A stretch of DNA of 64,000 nucleotides from Maritimibacter sp. DP1N21-5 (GCF_019218295.1 NZ_JAHUZF010000004.1:1-64000), one strand, 5' to 3'; shown: positions 1-12,336, counted from the stretch's first letter. Notes: generated by a model from the letters alone, not told the origin. Numbers and translations: made by a program.

Positions 1-652
<652 letters not shown>

Positions 653-814
653 GTTCCGGATAAGTTTGCCGAGCTTGCTCAGCTTACTTCGACGAACACT
701 TAGCAAAGCGATGCACTCAGCATCGCTGTGATGTCCTTTGCATCACAACATCAAACGGACCAGGCCGTCCTCATATCTCTTCAGACTGGAAATCACAGAC
801 CTACCGGTCTGTCT

Positions 815-891
<77 letters not shown>

Positions 892-1012
892 ACGTCTTGT
901 TTGCTTGCAAACATGACGGGCGACAGGTTGATGCGAAGCATCTACCGAAAGCCGGTTCGGGCAGAGAGACGTTCGATCGTAACTGTCTTGTTGCGAACCG
1001 ATCCTTCGGAAC

Positions 1013-1088
1013 GGGGCGTTAGCTCAGCTGGGAGAGCACCTGCTTTGCAAGCAGGGGGTCATCGGTTCGATCCCGATACGCTCCACCA
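1013..1088 (+). tRNA. tRNA-Ala (TGC)
   Basis: A 76-nt cloverleaf with acceptor GGGGCGT pairing with ACGCTCC, anticodon loop TTTGCAA (TGC), a normal T-arm and encoded CCA. It is the second spacer tRNA of the operon, 121 nt after tRNA-Ile. Confidence 0.97.
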
Positions 1089-1463
1089 AACCTTAGGTTT
1101 GGCTCCGCGTATCGTTGTTTGAGGGCTCCAGAAACCACCGATTAGATCGTTAAGCGCTTTCGAGTGTTTAACCGTCCAATCGGACGCCGTGTTCGACCAG
1201 AACACGCTTTGACATCGTATAGAGAGAAATCAACAACATCATGTTGGTTGTGGCAAGTGAGCTGCAACTGGTGGGTTTGACCCGCAAGACATGACGTTGT
1301 CCAAGTCAAGTACACTAACCAAGATGAACTACGGTTCATCTATGTCTCTTCCGACCGACATCGGAAGAGGCGGGAAAGTATGCTTTTGACCAGAAGCAAA
1401 GACATCGGACGAACCAGCCCGACTGTCGTGAAGAACTGGCAACGGTTTTTCTTCTTCTGGATC
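1089..1463 (+). other. tRNA-Ala to 23S internal transcribed spacer
   Basis: A non-coding transcribed spacer. No further tRNA and no convincing boxA antitermination motif were found. Its last 20 bases form most of the 5' arm of the 23S processing stem (1444-1471). Short reading frames in it and in the rRNAs have no protein-like character. Confidence 0.8.

Positions 1464-1471
<8 letters not shown>
1444..1471 (+). other. 23S precursor processing stem (5' arm; 3' arm at 4292-4319)
   Basis: Bases 1444-1471 are complementary to 4292-4319 over 28 positions with only two mismatches. The inner 15 bp (CTGGATCAAATCAAG with CTTGATTTGATCCAG) are perfect. Such a stem closing the 23S loop is the usual RNase III substrate that releases pre-23S. 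The enzyme assignment is from general knowledge of rRNA processing; the pairing is read directly. Confidence 0.8.
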
Positions 1472-4302
<2,831 letters not shown>

Positions 4303-4427
4303 CCAGTAGTAGAAAAACCAAAGCGCTCAACTAGCCAACAGGCGACAGCGCACTACTCTGACAAATCAAAAGCATACACATACATACTTGACTTCGATTG
4401 CTGGCTCGCCAGCTTGGTTTCTTCCTC

Positions 4428-4546
4428 GGTTTGGTGGTCATAGCTCGAGTGATACACCCGATCCCTTCCCGAACTCGGCCGTTAAGCACCGATGCGCCAA
4501 TGGTACTGCGTCTCAAGACGTGGGAGAGTAGGTCACCGCCAAACCT
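4428..4546 (+). rRNA. 5S ribosomal RNA
   Basis: About 118 nt closed by the terminal helix GGTTTGG (4428-4434) with CCAAACC (4539-4545). Internal 5S signatures such as CCCGAACTCGGCCGTTAAG are present. It follows 23S by about 125 bp. No tRNA-fMet follows it in this copy, although many rhodobacterial rrn operons carry one there. Confidence 0.95.
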
Positions 4547-4582
4547 AGAAAGAAACCAATCTCTCAATACAACACAACAAAA

Positions 4583-4613
4583 CCGCCGCGGAGAAATCCT
4601 CGGCGGCTTTTTG
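4583..4613 (+). terminator. Intrinsic terminator of the rRNA operon
   Basis: CCGCCGCGGA pairs with TCCTCGGCGG around a GAAA loop (one internal mismatch) and is followed by CTTTTTG. It lies 37 bp after 5S, as expected for the end of an rrn operon. Confidence 0.85.
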
Positions 4614-4648
4614 TTGCGGTACTCCCATCCACACCGTCACAAAACCCC

Positions 4649-5860
4649 ATGGCCGCCAGCGATCAGGACATCGTGACACTGCGTCTTACCCTGCTCGACG
4701 TCACCGACGCCAAGGAGCGGGCGGGGATCGCGGTTCTTCTGTCCCGCAGTCTGCGTGCCCACGGCCTGTTCCCCGAAGCAAGGCAAGTTCTTGAGACGGA
4801 ATATGCCGCCGGGAGCCGGGCACCGCATCTCTTGCGCACGCTGGGGCTCGAACGATTTCGACAGGGCGATATCGCCGGGGGATTGACCCTATACGACCGC
4901 GGGCGCTGGCAGCTCGACAGTTTCCAGGGATCCCGTAGACCGTTCGCCGCCCCCTTCTGGTCGGGCGAGCCCATCGCGGGGAAGCGCCTCCTCGTCTGGG
5001 GCGAGCAGGGGCTTGGGGATCAGGTCATGCAGGCCCGGCTCCTGCGACAACTGGTAGACGCCGGCGCGCAGGTTACTGCCGAAGTCGATCATCGCCTTCT
5101 TGGGTATCTGGCCCTGCGCAACGACATCGACGCATTCCCCCAGCTTGAAAAGCCGCCACCCGCCTTGTCGTCCCGGCGGTTCGATTATCAGACTTCAATG
5201 CTGTCGGGATGGCGGTTCGTCGCGCGACCATTGTCCCATGCCAGAACCCTGACGCCCGACCAAGCGCGCGTCGCGTCTTACCGGTCGCTCTGGTCCCGCA
5301 TGGGGCAGGCGAGAAACGTTGGCCTTTCTTGGCATTCGCAGGCGACGGGAACCGGAGCCGATCGCAGTCTGGACTTGTCCCTCCTCACGCCGCTTGCGCG
5401 ACGGGAAGGCGTCCGGTTCCATTCGCTTCAGTATGGTGACGTCGATCCGCAGACGGCGTCCAGGCGCCTTGGCGCGCCGATCCTCGTGGATCCCAAGTCG
5501 AACCCCTTGAAGGACCTCACGCACCAGCTTGCCCAGATCGCCGCGCTCGACCTGGTGATCACCATCGACAACGCGACCGCGCATCTGGCCGGCGCGCTTG
5601 GCGTGCCCTGCTGGGTGATCCTGCCGAAGGCGAGCGACTGGCGGTGGGGCACGGCAGAGCATCCGAACCGGCTCTACGACAGTCTCCGGCTGTTTCGATC
5701 GGGCGACAGCGGGCAGTGGAGTTCCGCCCTCCTCCCGCTGTTCGCCGCATTCGAGGACTGGTGCAGGGCAGGGTCGGCGTCGTCCTATGAGGACCCAAGG
5801 ATCGCCTCCATTCGATTTGCGCGCGGGCTGGCCCCACCGGGCAAAAGGGCCGGATCTTGA
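4649..5860 (+). CDS. TPR/GT-B-type glycosyltransferase-like protein
   Basis: 403 aa. The N-terminal ~90 residues look like degenerate TPR helices. From about residue 105 the motif GKRLLVWGEQGLGDQ starts a Rossmann-like half, and near residue 300 the second half carries DLVITIDNATAHLAGALG followed by a DWRWG motif. This is the pattern of TPR proteins with a glycosyltransferase family 9/OGT-like C-terminal domain. Donor and acceptor are unknown. No signal peptide is visible, so it should be cytoplasmic. It lies between the rrn terminator and kdsD-kdsA, which suggests but does not prove a role in surface polysaccharide. No clear Shine-Dalgarno precedes the ATG at 4649, so a later start is possible. 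Confidence 0.75.
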   Translation: MAASDQDIVTLRLTLLDVTDAKERAGIAVLLSRSLRAHGLFPEARQVLETEYAAGSRAPHLLRTLGLERFRQGDIAGGLTLYDRGRWQLDSFQGSRRPFAAPFWSGEPIAGKRLLVWGEQGLGDQVMQARLLRQLVDAGAQVTAEVDHRLLGYLALRNDIDAFPQLEKPPPALSSRRFDYQTSMLSGWRFVARPLSHARTLTPDQARVASYRSLWSRMGQARNVGLSWHSQATGTGADRSLDLSLLTPLARREGVRFHSLQYGDVDPQTASRRLGAPILVDPKSNPLKDLTHQLAQIAALDLVITIDNATAHLAGALGVPCWVILPKASDWRWGTAEHPNRLYDSLRLFRSGDSGQWSSALLPLFAAFEDWCRAGSASSYEDPRIASIRFARGLAPPGKRAGS

Positions 5861-6031
5861 TCAATGTATTCTTCCCGAAACCACAGTCACCGTCCCGCGC
5901 CGGCATGACGTGAAGGCTCCCCGTTTCGGCCACATGCCTGCCGCCATCTTCGGTCATCCTCAACGGGTCCGAAGTCACAGGGGGCGCCCTTGCCCGATAC
6001 CTGCCAAACCACGATAAGGATGGAACGACAC

Positions 6032-7015
6032 ATGCAGGATGGACAGCGGATGATCGTATTGACGGCGGAGGAGGTTCTGGCCGAACTGCGCCGCGTCCTG
6101 GCCGTTGAGGCCGAGGCGATTACAACGCTTGCGTCCGATCTTGGGGCCGACCATGTCCGTGCCATTTCCCTTCTGGGATCGATCACAGGGCGCGTCATCG
6201 TCGCGGGGGTCGGGAAGTCCGGCCATATTGCACGCAAGATCGCGGCGACACTCGCCTCCACGGGCACCCCCGCCCAATTCGTTCATCCGACGGAGGCGAG
6301 CCACGGCGACCTTGGCATGGTCACGCCGGCGGACGCTTGTATCGTGATCTCCAATTCCGGGGAGACGACCGAGCTTGCCGACCTCGTCACCTATGCGCGC
6401 CGCTTCGCCATACCCCTGATCGCGATCACCAGCCGGGCAGACAGCACGCTCGCGCGGGAAGCTGACGTGGTCCTGACCCTGCCTGATGTCCCGGAGGCCT
6501 GTCCGCTTGGCATCGTGCCCACCACCTCGACCACCGCGACGCTCGCGCTTGGCGACGCGTTGGCGGTCGCGCTCATGAACGCGCGGGGGTTCGGGACAGA
6601 AGAGTTCGAAGTCTTCCACCCCGGCGGCAAGCTCGGCACGCGGCTCAAGCGTGTCGAAGCCCTGATGCACCGGGGTGAGGCCTTGCCCCTGCTTGCGCCG
6701 GACACATCCATGCGCGAGGGCCTGATCACCATGACGACCAAGGGTTTTGGCCTTGCGGGCGTCGTCGAGGACGGCCGCCTGACCGGGATCATTACCGACG
6801 GCGACCTGCGCCGCAATCTGGACGATCTGCTCACGCGAACAGCTGGCGAGGTCGCCACCCGCGCGCCCAAGACTGTGCCCATGGGAACGCTGGTGTCCGA
6901 GGCGCTTCACCTCATGAACGATCGCAAGATCTCTGCGCTCTTCGTGCTGGACGACGAAGGCCGGATCATGGGTCTGATCCATATTCACGACTGTTTGCGT
7001 CTGGGGCTCGGCTGA
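6032..7015 (+). CDS. kdsD: Arabinose-5-phosphate isomerase (KdsD/KpsF)
   Basis: Converts D-ribulose-5-P to D-arabinose-5-P, the first step to Kdo. It has an N-terminal SIS sugar-isomerase domain (VIVAGVGKSGHIARKIAATL; SNSGETTELADLV; the HPGGKLG end motif near residue 200) followed by two CBS domains. About 327 aa from the ATG at 6032, near the usual length. ATG 6032 is preferred because GGA lies a suitable distance upstream; a TTG at 5990 and ATGs at 6020 and 6050 are in-frame alternatives. The stop overlaps the kdsA start by one base (TGATG), so the two genes are translationally coupled and their enzymes act in sequence. Confidence 0.92.
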   Translation: MQDGQRMIVLTAEEVLAELRRVLAVEAEAITTLASDLGADHVRAISLLGSITGRVIVAGVGKSGHIARKIAATLASTGTPAQFVHPTEASHGDLGMVTPADACIVISNSGETTELADLVTYARRFAIPLIAITSRADSTLAREADVVLTLPDVPEACPLGIVPTTSTTATLALGDALAVALMNARGFGTEEFEVFHPGGKLGTRLKRVEALMHRGEALPLLAPDTSMREGLITMTTKGFGLAGVVEDGRLTGIITDGDLRRNLDDLLTRTAGEVATRAPKTVPMGTLVSEALHLMNDRKISALFVLDDEGRIMGLIHIHDCLRLGLG

Positions 7016-7833
7016 TGCGGCGCGTGCAGGTCGGCAATGTCACCTTCGGAAACGACCAGCCGCTCGCGCTGATCGCCGGGCCTTGTCAGCTCGAAACCCT
7101 GGATCACGCCCGGATGCTCGCCGAGCGGATCGGCGTAGCGGCCGAGGCGGCCGGGCTGCCCTTTGTCTTCAAGGCGAGCTACGACAAGGCGAACCGCACC
7201 TCGATCAAGGGCGTCCGGGGGCCGGGGCTCGAGGCCGGGCTCGAGATCCTCGCCGCCATTCGGGCCGAATTCGGCTGTCCCGTGGTCACAGACGTACATG
7301 ACATCGACGGAGTGCGCCGCGCGGCCGAGGTCGCGGACATCCTTCAGATCCCGGCCTTCCTGTGCCGCCAGACCGATCTCCTGCTAGCGGCTGGTGAAAC
7401 GGGCAAGACGATCAACGTCAAGAAGGGACAGTTCCTCGCGCCGTGGGATATGGCGAATGTCGCGGCCAAGATCGCATCGACCGGCAATCACAACATCCTG
7501 CTTTGCGAACGCGGCACGAGCTTCGGCTACAACATGCTGGTCAGCGACATGCGCGCCCTGCCGATCATGGCCGACACGGGTTATCCCGTGGTCTTCGACG
7601 CGACCCATTCCGTGCAACTGCCGGGCGGGCAGGGCGCGTCCTCCGGCGGGCAGGCCGAATTCGTGCCGGTCCTTGCGCGGGCTGCGGTGGCGGTGGGATG
7701 CGCGGCCCTGTTCCTCGAAACCCACGAGGCGCCCGAGCGGTCGCCTTCGGACGGTCCCAACATGGTGCGGCTCGATGATCTGCCGGCCCTCTTGGGGCGT
7801 GTTGCTGCCCTGGATCGACTTGTGAAAGCGTGA
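7015..7833 (+). CDS. kdsA: 3-deoxy-8-phosphooctulonate synthase (Kdo-8-P synthase)
   Basis: Condenses phosphoenolpyruvate with arabinose-5-P to Kdo-8-P in the cytoplasm, feeding LPS inner-core synthesis. 272 aa, the normal length. Family motifs are visible: LIAGPCQLE near residue 22, FKASYDKANRTS near 58, TDVHD near 97, INVKKGQFLAPWDM near 140 and CERGTSFGYNML near 168, then FDATHSVQLPGG. It is coupled to kdsD and followed by a strong terminator at 7934-7969. Cytidylyltransferase kdsB and phosphatase kdsC are not in this window. Confidence 0.97.
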   Translation: MRRVQVGNVTFGNDQPLALIAGPCQLETLDHARMLAERIGVAAEAAGLPFVFKASYDKANRTSIKGVRGPGLEAGLEILAAIRAEFGCPVVTDVHDIDGVRRAAEVADILQIPAFLCRQTDLLLAAGETGKTINVKKGQFLAPWDMANVAAKIASTGNHNILLCERGTSFGYNMLVSDMRALPIMADTGYPVVFDATHSVQLPGGQGASSGGQAEFVPVLARAAVAVGCAALFLETHEAPERSPSDGPNMVRLDDLPALLGRVAALDRLVKA

Positions 7834-7933
7834 CATCCGGTCGATCTGGCCAAACCCATTCGCGATTGCTTCCGCTCTCCGTGCAGACCCTGCCGTTTTC
7901 CTGAGCAAGCGATTTGCGCACTGCTTATCGGGT

Positions 7934-7969
7934 CGGCAGCGCCTGAAATGCTGCGCTGCCGCGTTTTTT
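7934..7969 (+). terminator. Intrinsic terminator after kdsA
   Basis: CGGCAGCGC (7934-7942) pairs perfectly with GCGCTGCCG (7953-7961) and is followed by six T (7964-7969). It separates the Kdo genes from the preT promoter five bases further on. Confidence 0.9.
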
Positions 7970-7974
7970 ACCGA

Positions 7975-8002
7975 TTGATAAAAAAACAGGTCGTGTTAGC
8001 GT
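7975..8002 (+). promoter_or_regulatory. Predicted preTA promoter
   Basis: TTGATA (7975-7980), a 16 bp spacer, then TAGCGT (7997-8002). The same layout (TTGACG, 16 bp, TAGCCT) occurs before the second pyrimidine unit at 10750-10777. The preT start is 43 bp downstream. No RutR-type palindrome was found here, unlike at the second promoter. Confidence 0.55.
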
Positions 8003-8044
8003 TCCTGAAAACAAGACGAACACGCCAGCAACAGGGAGCCAGCC

Positions 8045-9370
8045 GTGACCAACACCCCGACCACGCCGGGCATGGTCGCCGGACGCCTCGCGCCTCCGGT
8101 CCTCGCCGACAATTTCGCCGACCTGCACCCGCCGCTCGATGCGCATGAGGCGCGCGTCGCGGCGGACCGATGCTATTTCTGCCACGACGCGCCCTGCATG
8201 ACGGCCTGTCCCACCTCGATCGACATCCCGCTCTTCATCCGGCAGATCCTGACCGGAACGCCGGAAGCGGCGGCGAAGACGATCTTCGATCAGAACATCA
8301 TGGGCGGAATGTGCGCCCGGGTCTGTCCGACTGAGACGCTCTGTGAAGAGGCCTGCGTGCGCGAAGTGGCCGAGGGCAAGCCAGTCGAGATCGGACGCCT
8401 TCAGCGCTATGCTACCGATACGCTCATGGGGAAGAACGTCCATCCGTTCGAGCGCGCCGACCCCACAGGCAAACGTGTCGCCGTCGTCGGTGCGGGGCCG
8501 GCGGGTCTGTCCTGCGCCCATCGCCTCGCCATAAAGGGGCACGATGTCGTCGTCTACGATGCGCGGCCCAAGGCAGGCGGGCTCAATGAATATGGCATCG
8601 CGTCATACAAGAGCGTCGACAATTTCGCGGCGCGCGAGGTCGACTGGCTGCTCCAGATCGGCGGGATCGAGGTTAAGCTGGGTCAGGCGCTCGGCAAGGG
8701 CCTGTCGCTCGACGGGCTGGCCGCCGACTACGACGCCGTGTTCCTTGGGGTCGGTCTTGGCGCCACCAACGATCTCGGGATCGGGGGCGAGGATTTCGAT
8801 GGGGTTCGGGATGCGGTCGATTTCATTGCCGAGCTTCGGCAGGCCGATGATCTGACCACGCTCGACGTCGGTCGCCGCGTCGTGGTGATCGGCGGCGGCA
8901 TGACCGCCGTGGATGCCGCCGTGCAATCAAAGCTTCTGGGCGCGGAAGAGGTGAGCCTCGTCTATCGCCGGGGGGCCGAGGCGATGCCTGCCTCGAAGTT
9001 CGAACAGGATCTCGCCGCCTCCAAAGGCGTGCGCATCGTCACCCATGCCTCGCCCGCCGTGATCCTTGGCGAAGGCCAGGTGAACGCGGTCGATTTCGAC
9101 TATACCGACGAGAACGCCAAGCCGACCGGCGAAAGCTTTACCGTCGCCGCCGACATGGTGCTCAAGGCCATCGGTCAGAAGCTGGGCGATGCCTACGGGC
9201 TCGACATGGCGGGGCGCAAGATCGCCGTGACCGGCGCCGGGCGCACCTCGCGCCAAGGGGTCTGGGCCGGGGGCGACTGTGCCTCGGGCGGGGACGACCT
9301 GACCGTGACCGCCGTGGCCGAGGGGCGCGACGCCGCCGAGGACATTCACGCCACCCTGATGTCTGCCTAA
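8045..9370 (+). CDS. preT: NAD-dependent dihydropyrimidine dehydrogenase, PreT subunit
   Basis: The flavin/NADH subunit of the enzyme reducing uracil and thymine to their dihydro forms (also run in reverse in some bacteria). 441 aa, GTG start at 8045. The N-terminal Cys-rich segment typical of glutamate-synthase-beta-like proteins is present (CYFCHDAPCMTACP near residue 40; GGMCARVCPTETLCEEAC near 86). It is followed by an FAD GxGxxG motif (VAVVGAGPAGLSCAHRL near 140) and an NAD motif (VVVIGGGMTAVDAA near 280). It is followed after 18 bp by preA. The pairing of these two genes is the well-known bacterial PreTA arrangement. Confidence 0.94.
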   Translation: MTNTPTTPGMVAGRLAPPVLADNFADLHPPLDAHEARVAADRCYFCHDAPCMTACPTSIDIPLFIRQILTGTPEAAAKTIFDQNIMGGMCARVCPTETLCEEACVREVAEGKPVEIGRLQRYATDTLMGKNVHPFERADPTGKRVAVVGAGPAGLSCAHRLAIKGHDVVVYDARPKAGGLNEYGIASYKSVDNFAAREVDWLLQIGGIEVKLGQALGKGLSLDGLAADYDAVFLGVGLGATNDLGIGGEDFDGVRDAVDFIAELRQADDLTTLDVGRRVVVIGGGMTAVDAAVQSKLLGAEEVSLVYRRGAEAMPASKFEQDLAASKGVRIVTHASPAVILGEGQVNAVDFDYTDENAKPTGESFTVAADMVLKAIGQKLGDAYGLDMAGRKIAVTGAGRTSRQGVWAGGDCASGGDDLTVTAVAEGRDAAEDIHATLMSA

Positions 9371-9388
9371 GCTGAGGAGTTCCGAGCC

Positions 9389-10717
9389 ATGGCGAACCTG
9401 ACCACCACCTTCGCGGGCATCACGTCCCCCAACCCCTTCTGGCTGGCCTCCGCGCCGCCCACCGACAAGGAATACAACGTCCGACGCGCCTTCGAGGCCG
9501 GATGGGGCGGTGTCGTGTGGAAGACGCTGGGCGAAGAAGGCCCGCCCGTCGTCAACGTGAACGGCCCCCGCTACGGCGCGATCTGGGGCGCGGATCGGCG
9601 ACTTCTGGGTCTCAACAACATCGAGTTGATCACCGACCGCCCGCTCGAGATAAACCTCGAGGAAATCAAGCGCGTGAAGGCCGACTATCCCGACCGCGCG
9701 GTGGTCGTGTCGCTTATGGTCCCGCTGGACGAGGACGCCTGGCGCAAGATCCTCGACCGGGTCAGCGAAACCGGCGCGGACGGGGTCGAGCTGAACTTCG
9801 GCTGCCCGCACGGCATGGCCGAACGCGGCATGGGGTCTGCCGTAGGGCAGGTGCCGGAATACGTGGGCCAGATCACCGAATGGGTGAAGAAACACTCGGA
9901 CCTGCCCTGCATTGTGAAACTGACGCCAAACATCACCGACATCCGCCAGCCCGCGCTCGCCGCGAAACAGGGCGGGGCCGATGCGGTGTCGATGATCAAC
10001 ACCATCAACTCGATCACCTCGGTGAACCTCGATGAGATGTGCCCCGAACCGATGATCGACGGTCTCGGCACCCACGGCGGCTACTGCGGCCCGGCGGTCA
10101 AGCCCATTGCGATGAACATGGTGGCCGAGGTCGCCCGATGGGAGAAAACCGCGGGCATCCCGATTTCCGCCATCGGCGGCATCACCACTTGGCGCGACGC
10201 CGCCGAGTTCATGTCGCTGGGCGCCGGCAACGCGCAGGTCTGCACGGCCGCGATGACTTATGGCTTCAAGATCGTGAAGGAAATGATCTCGGGCCTCAGC
10301 CAGTGGATGGACGAAAAGGGGTTCGCCAGCACGGAAGATTTCATCGGCATGGCGACGCCAAAGGTCACCGACTGGCAGCACCTGAACCTAGACTATGTCA
10401 CCAAGGCGCAGATCGACCAGGACCTCTGCATCTCCTGCGGACGCTGTTTTGCGGCCTGCGAGGACACGAGCCACCAGGCCATCGCCATGAGCCCCGACCG
10501 CGTGTTCACGGTGAAGGACGACGAATGTGTTGCCTGTAACCTTTGCGTCAACGTGTGCCCGGTGGAGGACTGCATCACCATGCGGCGGCTGGAGCCGGGC
10601 GAGAAAGACCTGCGCACCGGCATGACGATCCCGGCCAAGGACGACAAGCGGACTTGGCTCCAACATCCCAACAACCCGATGGGCGATCCGCTCACCTGCA
10701 TTTCGCGGGGCCAGTGA
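9389..10717 (+). CDS. preA: NAD-dependent dihydropyrimidine dehydrogenase, PreA subunit
   Basis: The catalytic subunit: an FMN-binding dihydroorotate-dehydrogenase-like barrel (residues ~1-330) fused to two ferredoxin-type 4Fe-4S motifs, CISCGRCFAACEDTSHQ near residue 348 and CVACNLCVNVCPVEDC near 382. Barrel motifs include ELNFGCPHGMAERGMG and KLTPNITDI. 442 aa, a little longer than typical because of a short C-terminal tail. A good Shine-Dalgarno (GAGGAG) precedes the ATG. It forms an operon with preT. The next promoter lies 33 bp after its stop. Confidence 0.95.
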   Translation: MANLTTTFAGITSPNPFWLASAPPTDKEYNVRRAFEAGWGGVVWKTLGEEGPPVVNVNGPRYGAIWGADRRLLGLNNIELITDRPLEINLEEIKRVKADYPDRAVVVSLMVPLDEDAWRKILDRVSETGADGVELNFGCPHGMAERGMGSAVGQVPEYVGQITEWVKKHSDLPCIVKLTPNITDIRQPALAAKQGGADAVSMINTINSITSVNLDEMCPEPMIDGLGTHGGYCGPAVKPIAMNMVAEVARWEKTAGIPISAIGGITTWRDAAEFMSLGAGNAQVCTAAMTYGFKIVKEMISGLSQWMDEKGFASTEDFIGMATPKVTDWQHLNLDYVTKAQIDQDLCISCGRCFAACEDTSHQAIAMSPDRVFTVKDDECVACNLCVNVCPVEDCITMRRLEPGEKDLRTGMTIPAKDDKRTWLQHPNNPMGDPLTCISRGQ

Positions 10718-10749
10718 CCCGCGGGATTGAACGGAATGGTGAGGCTTTC

Positions 10750-10777
10750 TTGACGCGGCAACGCGCTGTGTTAGCCT
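10750..10777 (+). promoter_or_regulatory. Predicted promoter of the second pyrimidine unit
   Basis: TTGACG (10750-10755), 16 bp spacer, TAGCCT (10772-10777), matching the preT promoter in layout and in the word GTGTTAGC. A start site about seven bases on would fall inside the RutR-type operator. The hydrolase start codon is about 215 bp downstream, giving a long leader. Confidence 0.55.
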
Positions 10778-10781
10778 CACC

Positions 10782-10797
10782 TTGACCAAGTGGTCAA
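10782..10797 (+). promoter_or_regulatory. RutR-type operator
   Basis: The 16 bp sequence TTGACCAAGTGGTCAA is a perfect palindrome around AG, and equals the E. coli RutR consensus TTGACCA-N2-TGGTCAA. RutR is a TetR-family repressor released by uracil or thymine. The box overlaps the expected transcription start, a repressing position. No rutR gene is in the window, so the regulator is inferred. Confidence 0.8.
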
Positions 10798-10991
10798 AAG
10801 GCCGAAGCCCCAGAAAAATAAGGGGCGCGGACGAGATACAGGGAAATGGGGCTGTGCCCGGATACGGAAATCACACTGCCTCGCCGCGCGACGACGGACC
10901 CCTTTTGGGCGCGTTCCGTTTCCCTGTTGATTAATTATGCGGCGCGTTGCCTGATGTGCAAGCACGCGCCGGGACAAGACAGGAGGGTGCC

Positions 10992-12242
10992 ATGGCTGCA
11001 CCGGGTGAAAACCTTCGGATCAACGGCGACCGGCTATGGGACAGCCTCATGGAAATGGCCAGAATCGGGCCGGGTGTCGCGGGCGGCAACAACCGCCAGA
11101 CCCTGACCGATGCCGACGCCGAAGGCCGCGCGTTGTTTCAGACCTGGTGTGAAGAGGCCGGTTGCACCATGGGCGTCGATACCATGGGCAACATGTTCGC
11201 GACGCGGGCGGGCGAGGATGCCGACGCGCTCCCCGTCTACATGGGATCGCACCTGGACACCCAGCCGACGGGCGGCAAATACGACGGCGTTCTGGGCGTT
11301 CTGGGCGCGCTCGAGGCGATCCGCTCGATGAATGACCTCGGGATCAAGACCAAGCACCCGATCGTGGTCACCAACTGGACCAACGAAGAGGGCACGCGCT
11401 TTGCCCCCGCGATGCTGTCCTCGGGTGTGTTCGCGGGCATTCACACGCAGGACTGGGCCTACGGGCGCAAGGACGCCGAGGGTAAGTCCTTTGGTGACGA
11501 GCTTAAGCGCATCGGCTGGGTCGGGGACGAGGAAGTCGGCGCGCGCAAGATGCACGCGATGTTCGAGCTTCACATCGAACAGGGTCCAATCCTGGAGGCG
11601 GAGGGCAAGGACATTGGCGTCGTCACCCACGGACAGGGGCTGTCGTGGACGCAAGTGACGATCGTGGGAAAAGAGGCGCACACGGGGTCGACCCCGATGC
11701 CCATGCGCAGAAACGCGGGTCTGGGCATGGCGCGGGTGCTGGAACTGGTGGACGAGATCGCGCTGTCTCACGCACCCAACGCGGTCGGCGCTGCGGGTCA
11801 CATCGACGTCTATCCGAACTCGCGCAACGTGATCCCGGGCAAGGTCGTCTTTACCGTCGATTTCCGCCACCCGGAGCTGGACGTGATCACCGACATGGAA
11901 ACCCGTCTGAAGGAGGGCGTGCAGAAGATCTGCGACGACATGGGTCTGTCGGTCGAGATGGAAAAGGTCGGCGGCTTCGACCCGGTCGCCTTCGACGAGG
12001 GCTGCGTCACCGCCGTGCGCTCGGCCGCCGAACGGCTAGGCTATTCGCACCGCGACATCATCTCAGGCGCGGGCCATGACGCCTGCTGGATCAATCAGGT
12101 CGCGCCGACCGCGATGATCATGTGCCCTTGTGTCGACGGGCTGAGCCACAACGAGGCCGAAGAGATTTCAAAGGAGTGGGCGGCGGCAGGGGCGGACGTC
12201 CTGTTCCACGCCGTGCTCGAAACCGCGGAGATCGTGGGGTGA
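10992..12242 (+). CDS. Zn-dependent N-carbamoyl amide hydrolase (probable beta-ureidopropionase)
   Basis: M20/hydantoinase-carbamoylase family, 416 aa. Predicted to hydrolyse N-carbamoyl-beta-alanine or its methyl analogue to the beta-amino acid, CO2 and ammonia, the last step of the reductive pyrimidine pathway. Metal and substrate motifs are visible: GSHLDTQPTGGKYDG near residue 82, NEEGTRF near 132, HIEQGPILE near 192 and GKEAHTGSTP near 222. The start at 10992 is chosen for the AGGAGGG ribosome site; the frame is open upstream to 10947. Family members also cleave other N-carbamoyl amino acids or allantoate; the neighbouring dihydropyrimidinase makes the pyrimidine role most likely. Confidence 0.88.
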   Translation: MAAPGENLRINGDRLWDSLMEMARIGPGVAGGNNRQTLTDADAEGRALFQTWCEEAGCTMGVDTMGNMFATRAGEDADALPVYMGSHLDTQPTGGKYDGVLGVLGALEAIRSMNDLGIKTKHPIVVTNWTNEEGTRFAPAMLSSGVFAGIHTQDWAYGRKDAEGKSFGDELKRIGWVGDEEVGARKMHAMFELHIEQGPILEAEGKDIGVVTHGQGLSWTQVTIVGKEAHTGSTPMPMRRNAGLGMARVLELVDEIALSHAPNAVGAAGHIDVYPNSRNVIPGKVVFTVDFRHPELDVITDMETRLKEGVQKICDDMGLSVEMEKVGGFDPVAFDEGCVTAVRSAAERLGYSHRDIISGAGHDACWINQVAPTAMIMCPCVDGLSHNEAEEISKEWAAAGADVLFHAVLETAEIVG

Positions 12243-12263
12243 CATCCCCGCGCGCCAACCCTT

Positions 12264-12321
12264 CCCCGGGCTTGCCCCGGGGCCACGCCCGCAGGGCAGA
12301 AGATTCCGGGTCCAGCCCGGG
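12264..12321. repeat. Short GC palindromes between operon genes
   Basis: Two self-complementary units lie in the 94 bp gap: CCCCGGG-CTTG-CCCCGGG near 12264-12282 and CCGGG-TCCAG-CCCGG near 12306-12320. They look like the small intergenic palindromes scattered in rhodobacterial genomes. They lack a T-run, so they are unlikely to terminate transcription fully. Confidence 0.5.
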
Positions 12322-12336
12322 ACGGGAGGCGCGTGG

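Noticed and set aside
4547..4648. tRNA-fMet after 5S rRNA, as in many related operons
   Set aside because: The interval holds only the terminator; no cloverleaf can be formed.
8927..10381. 484-codon minus-strand frame antisense to preT/preA
   Set aside because: High-GC shadow of the real genes; His/Arg/Asp-rich with no family pattern.
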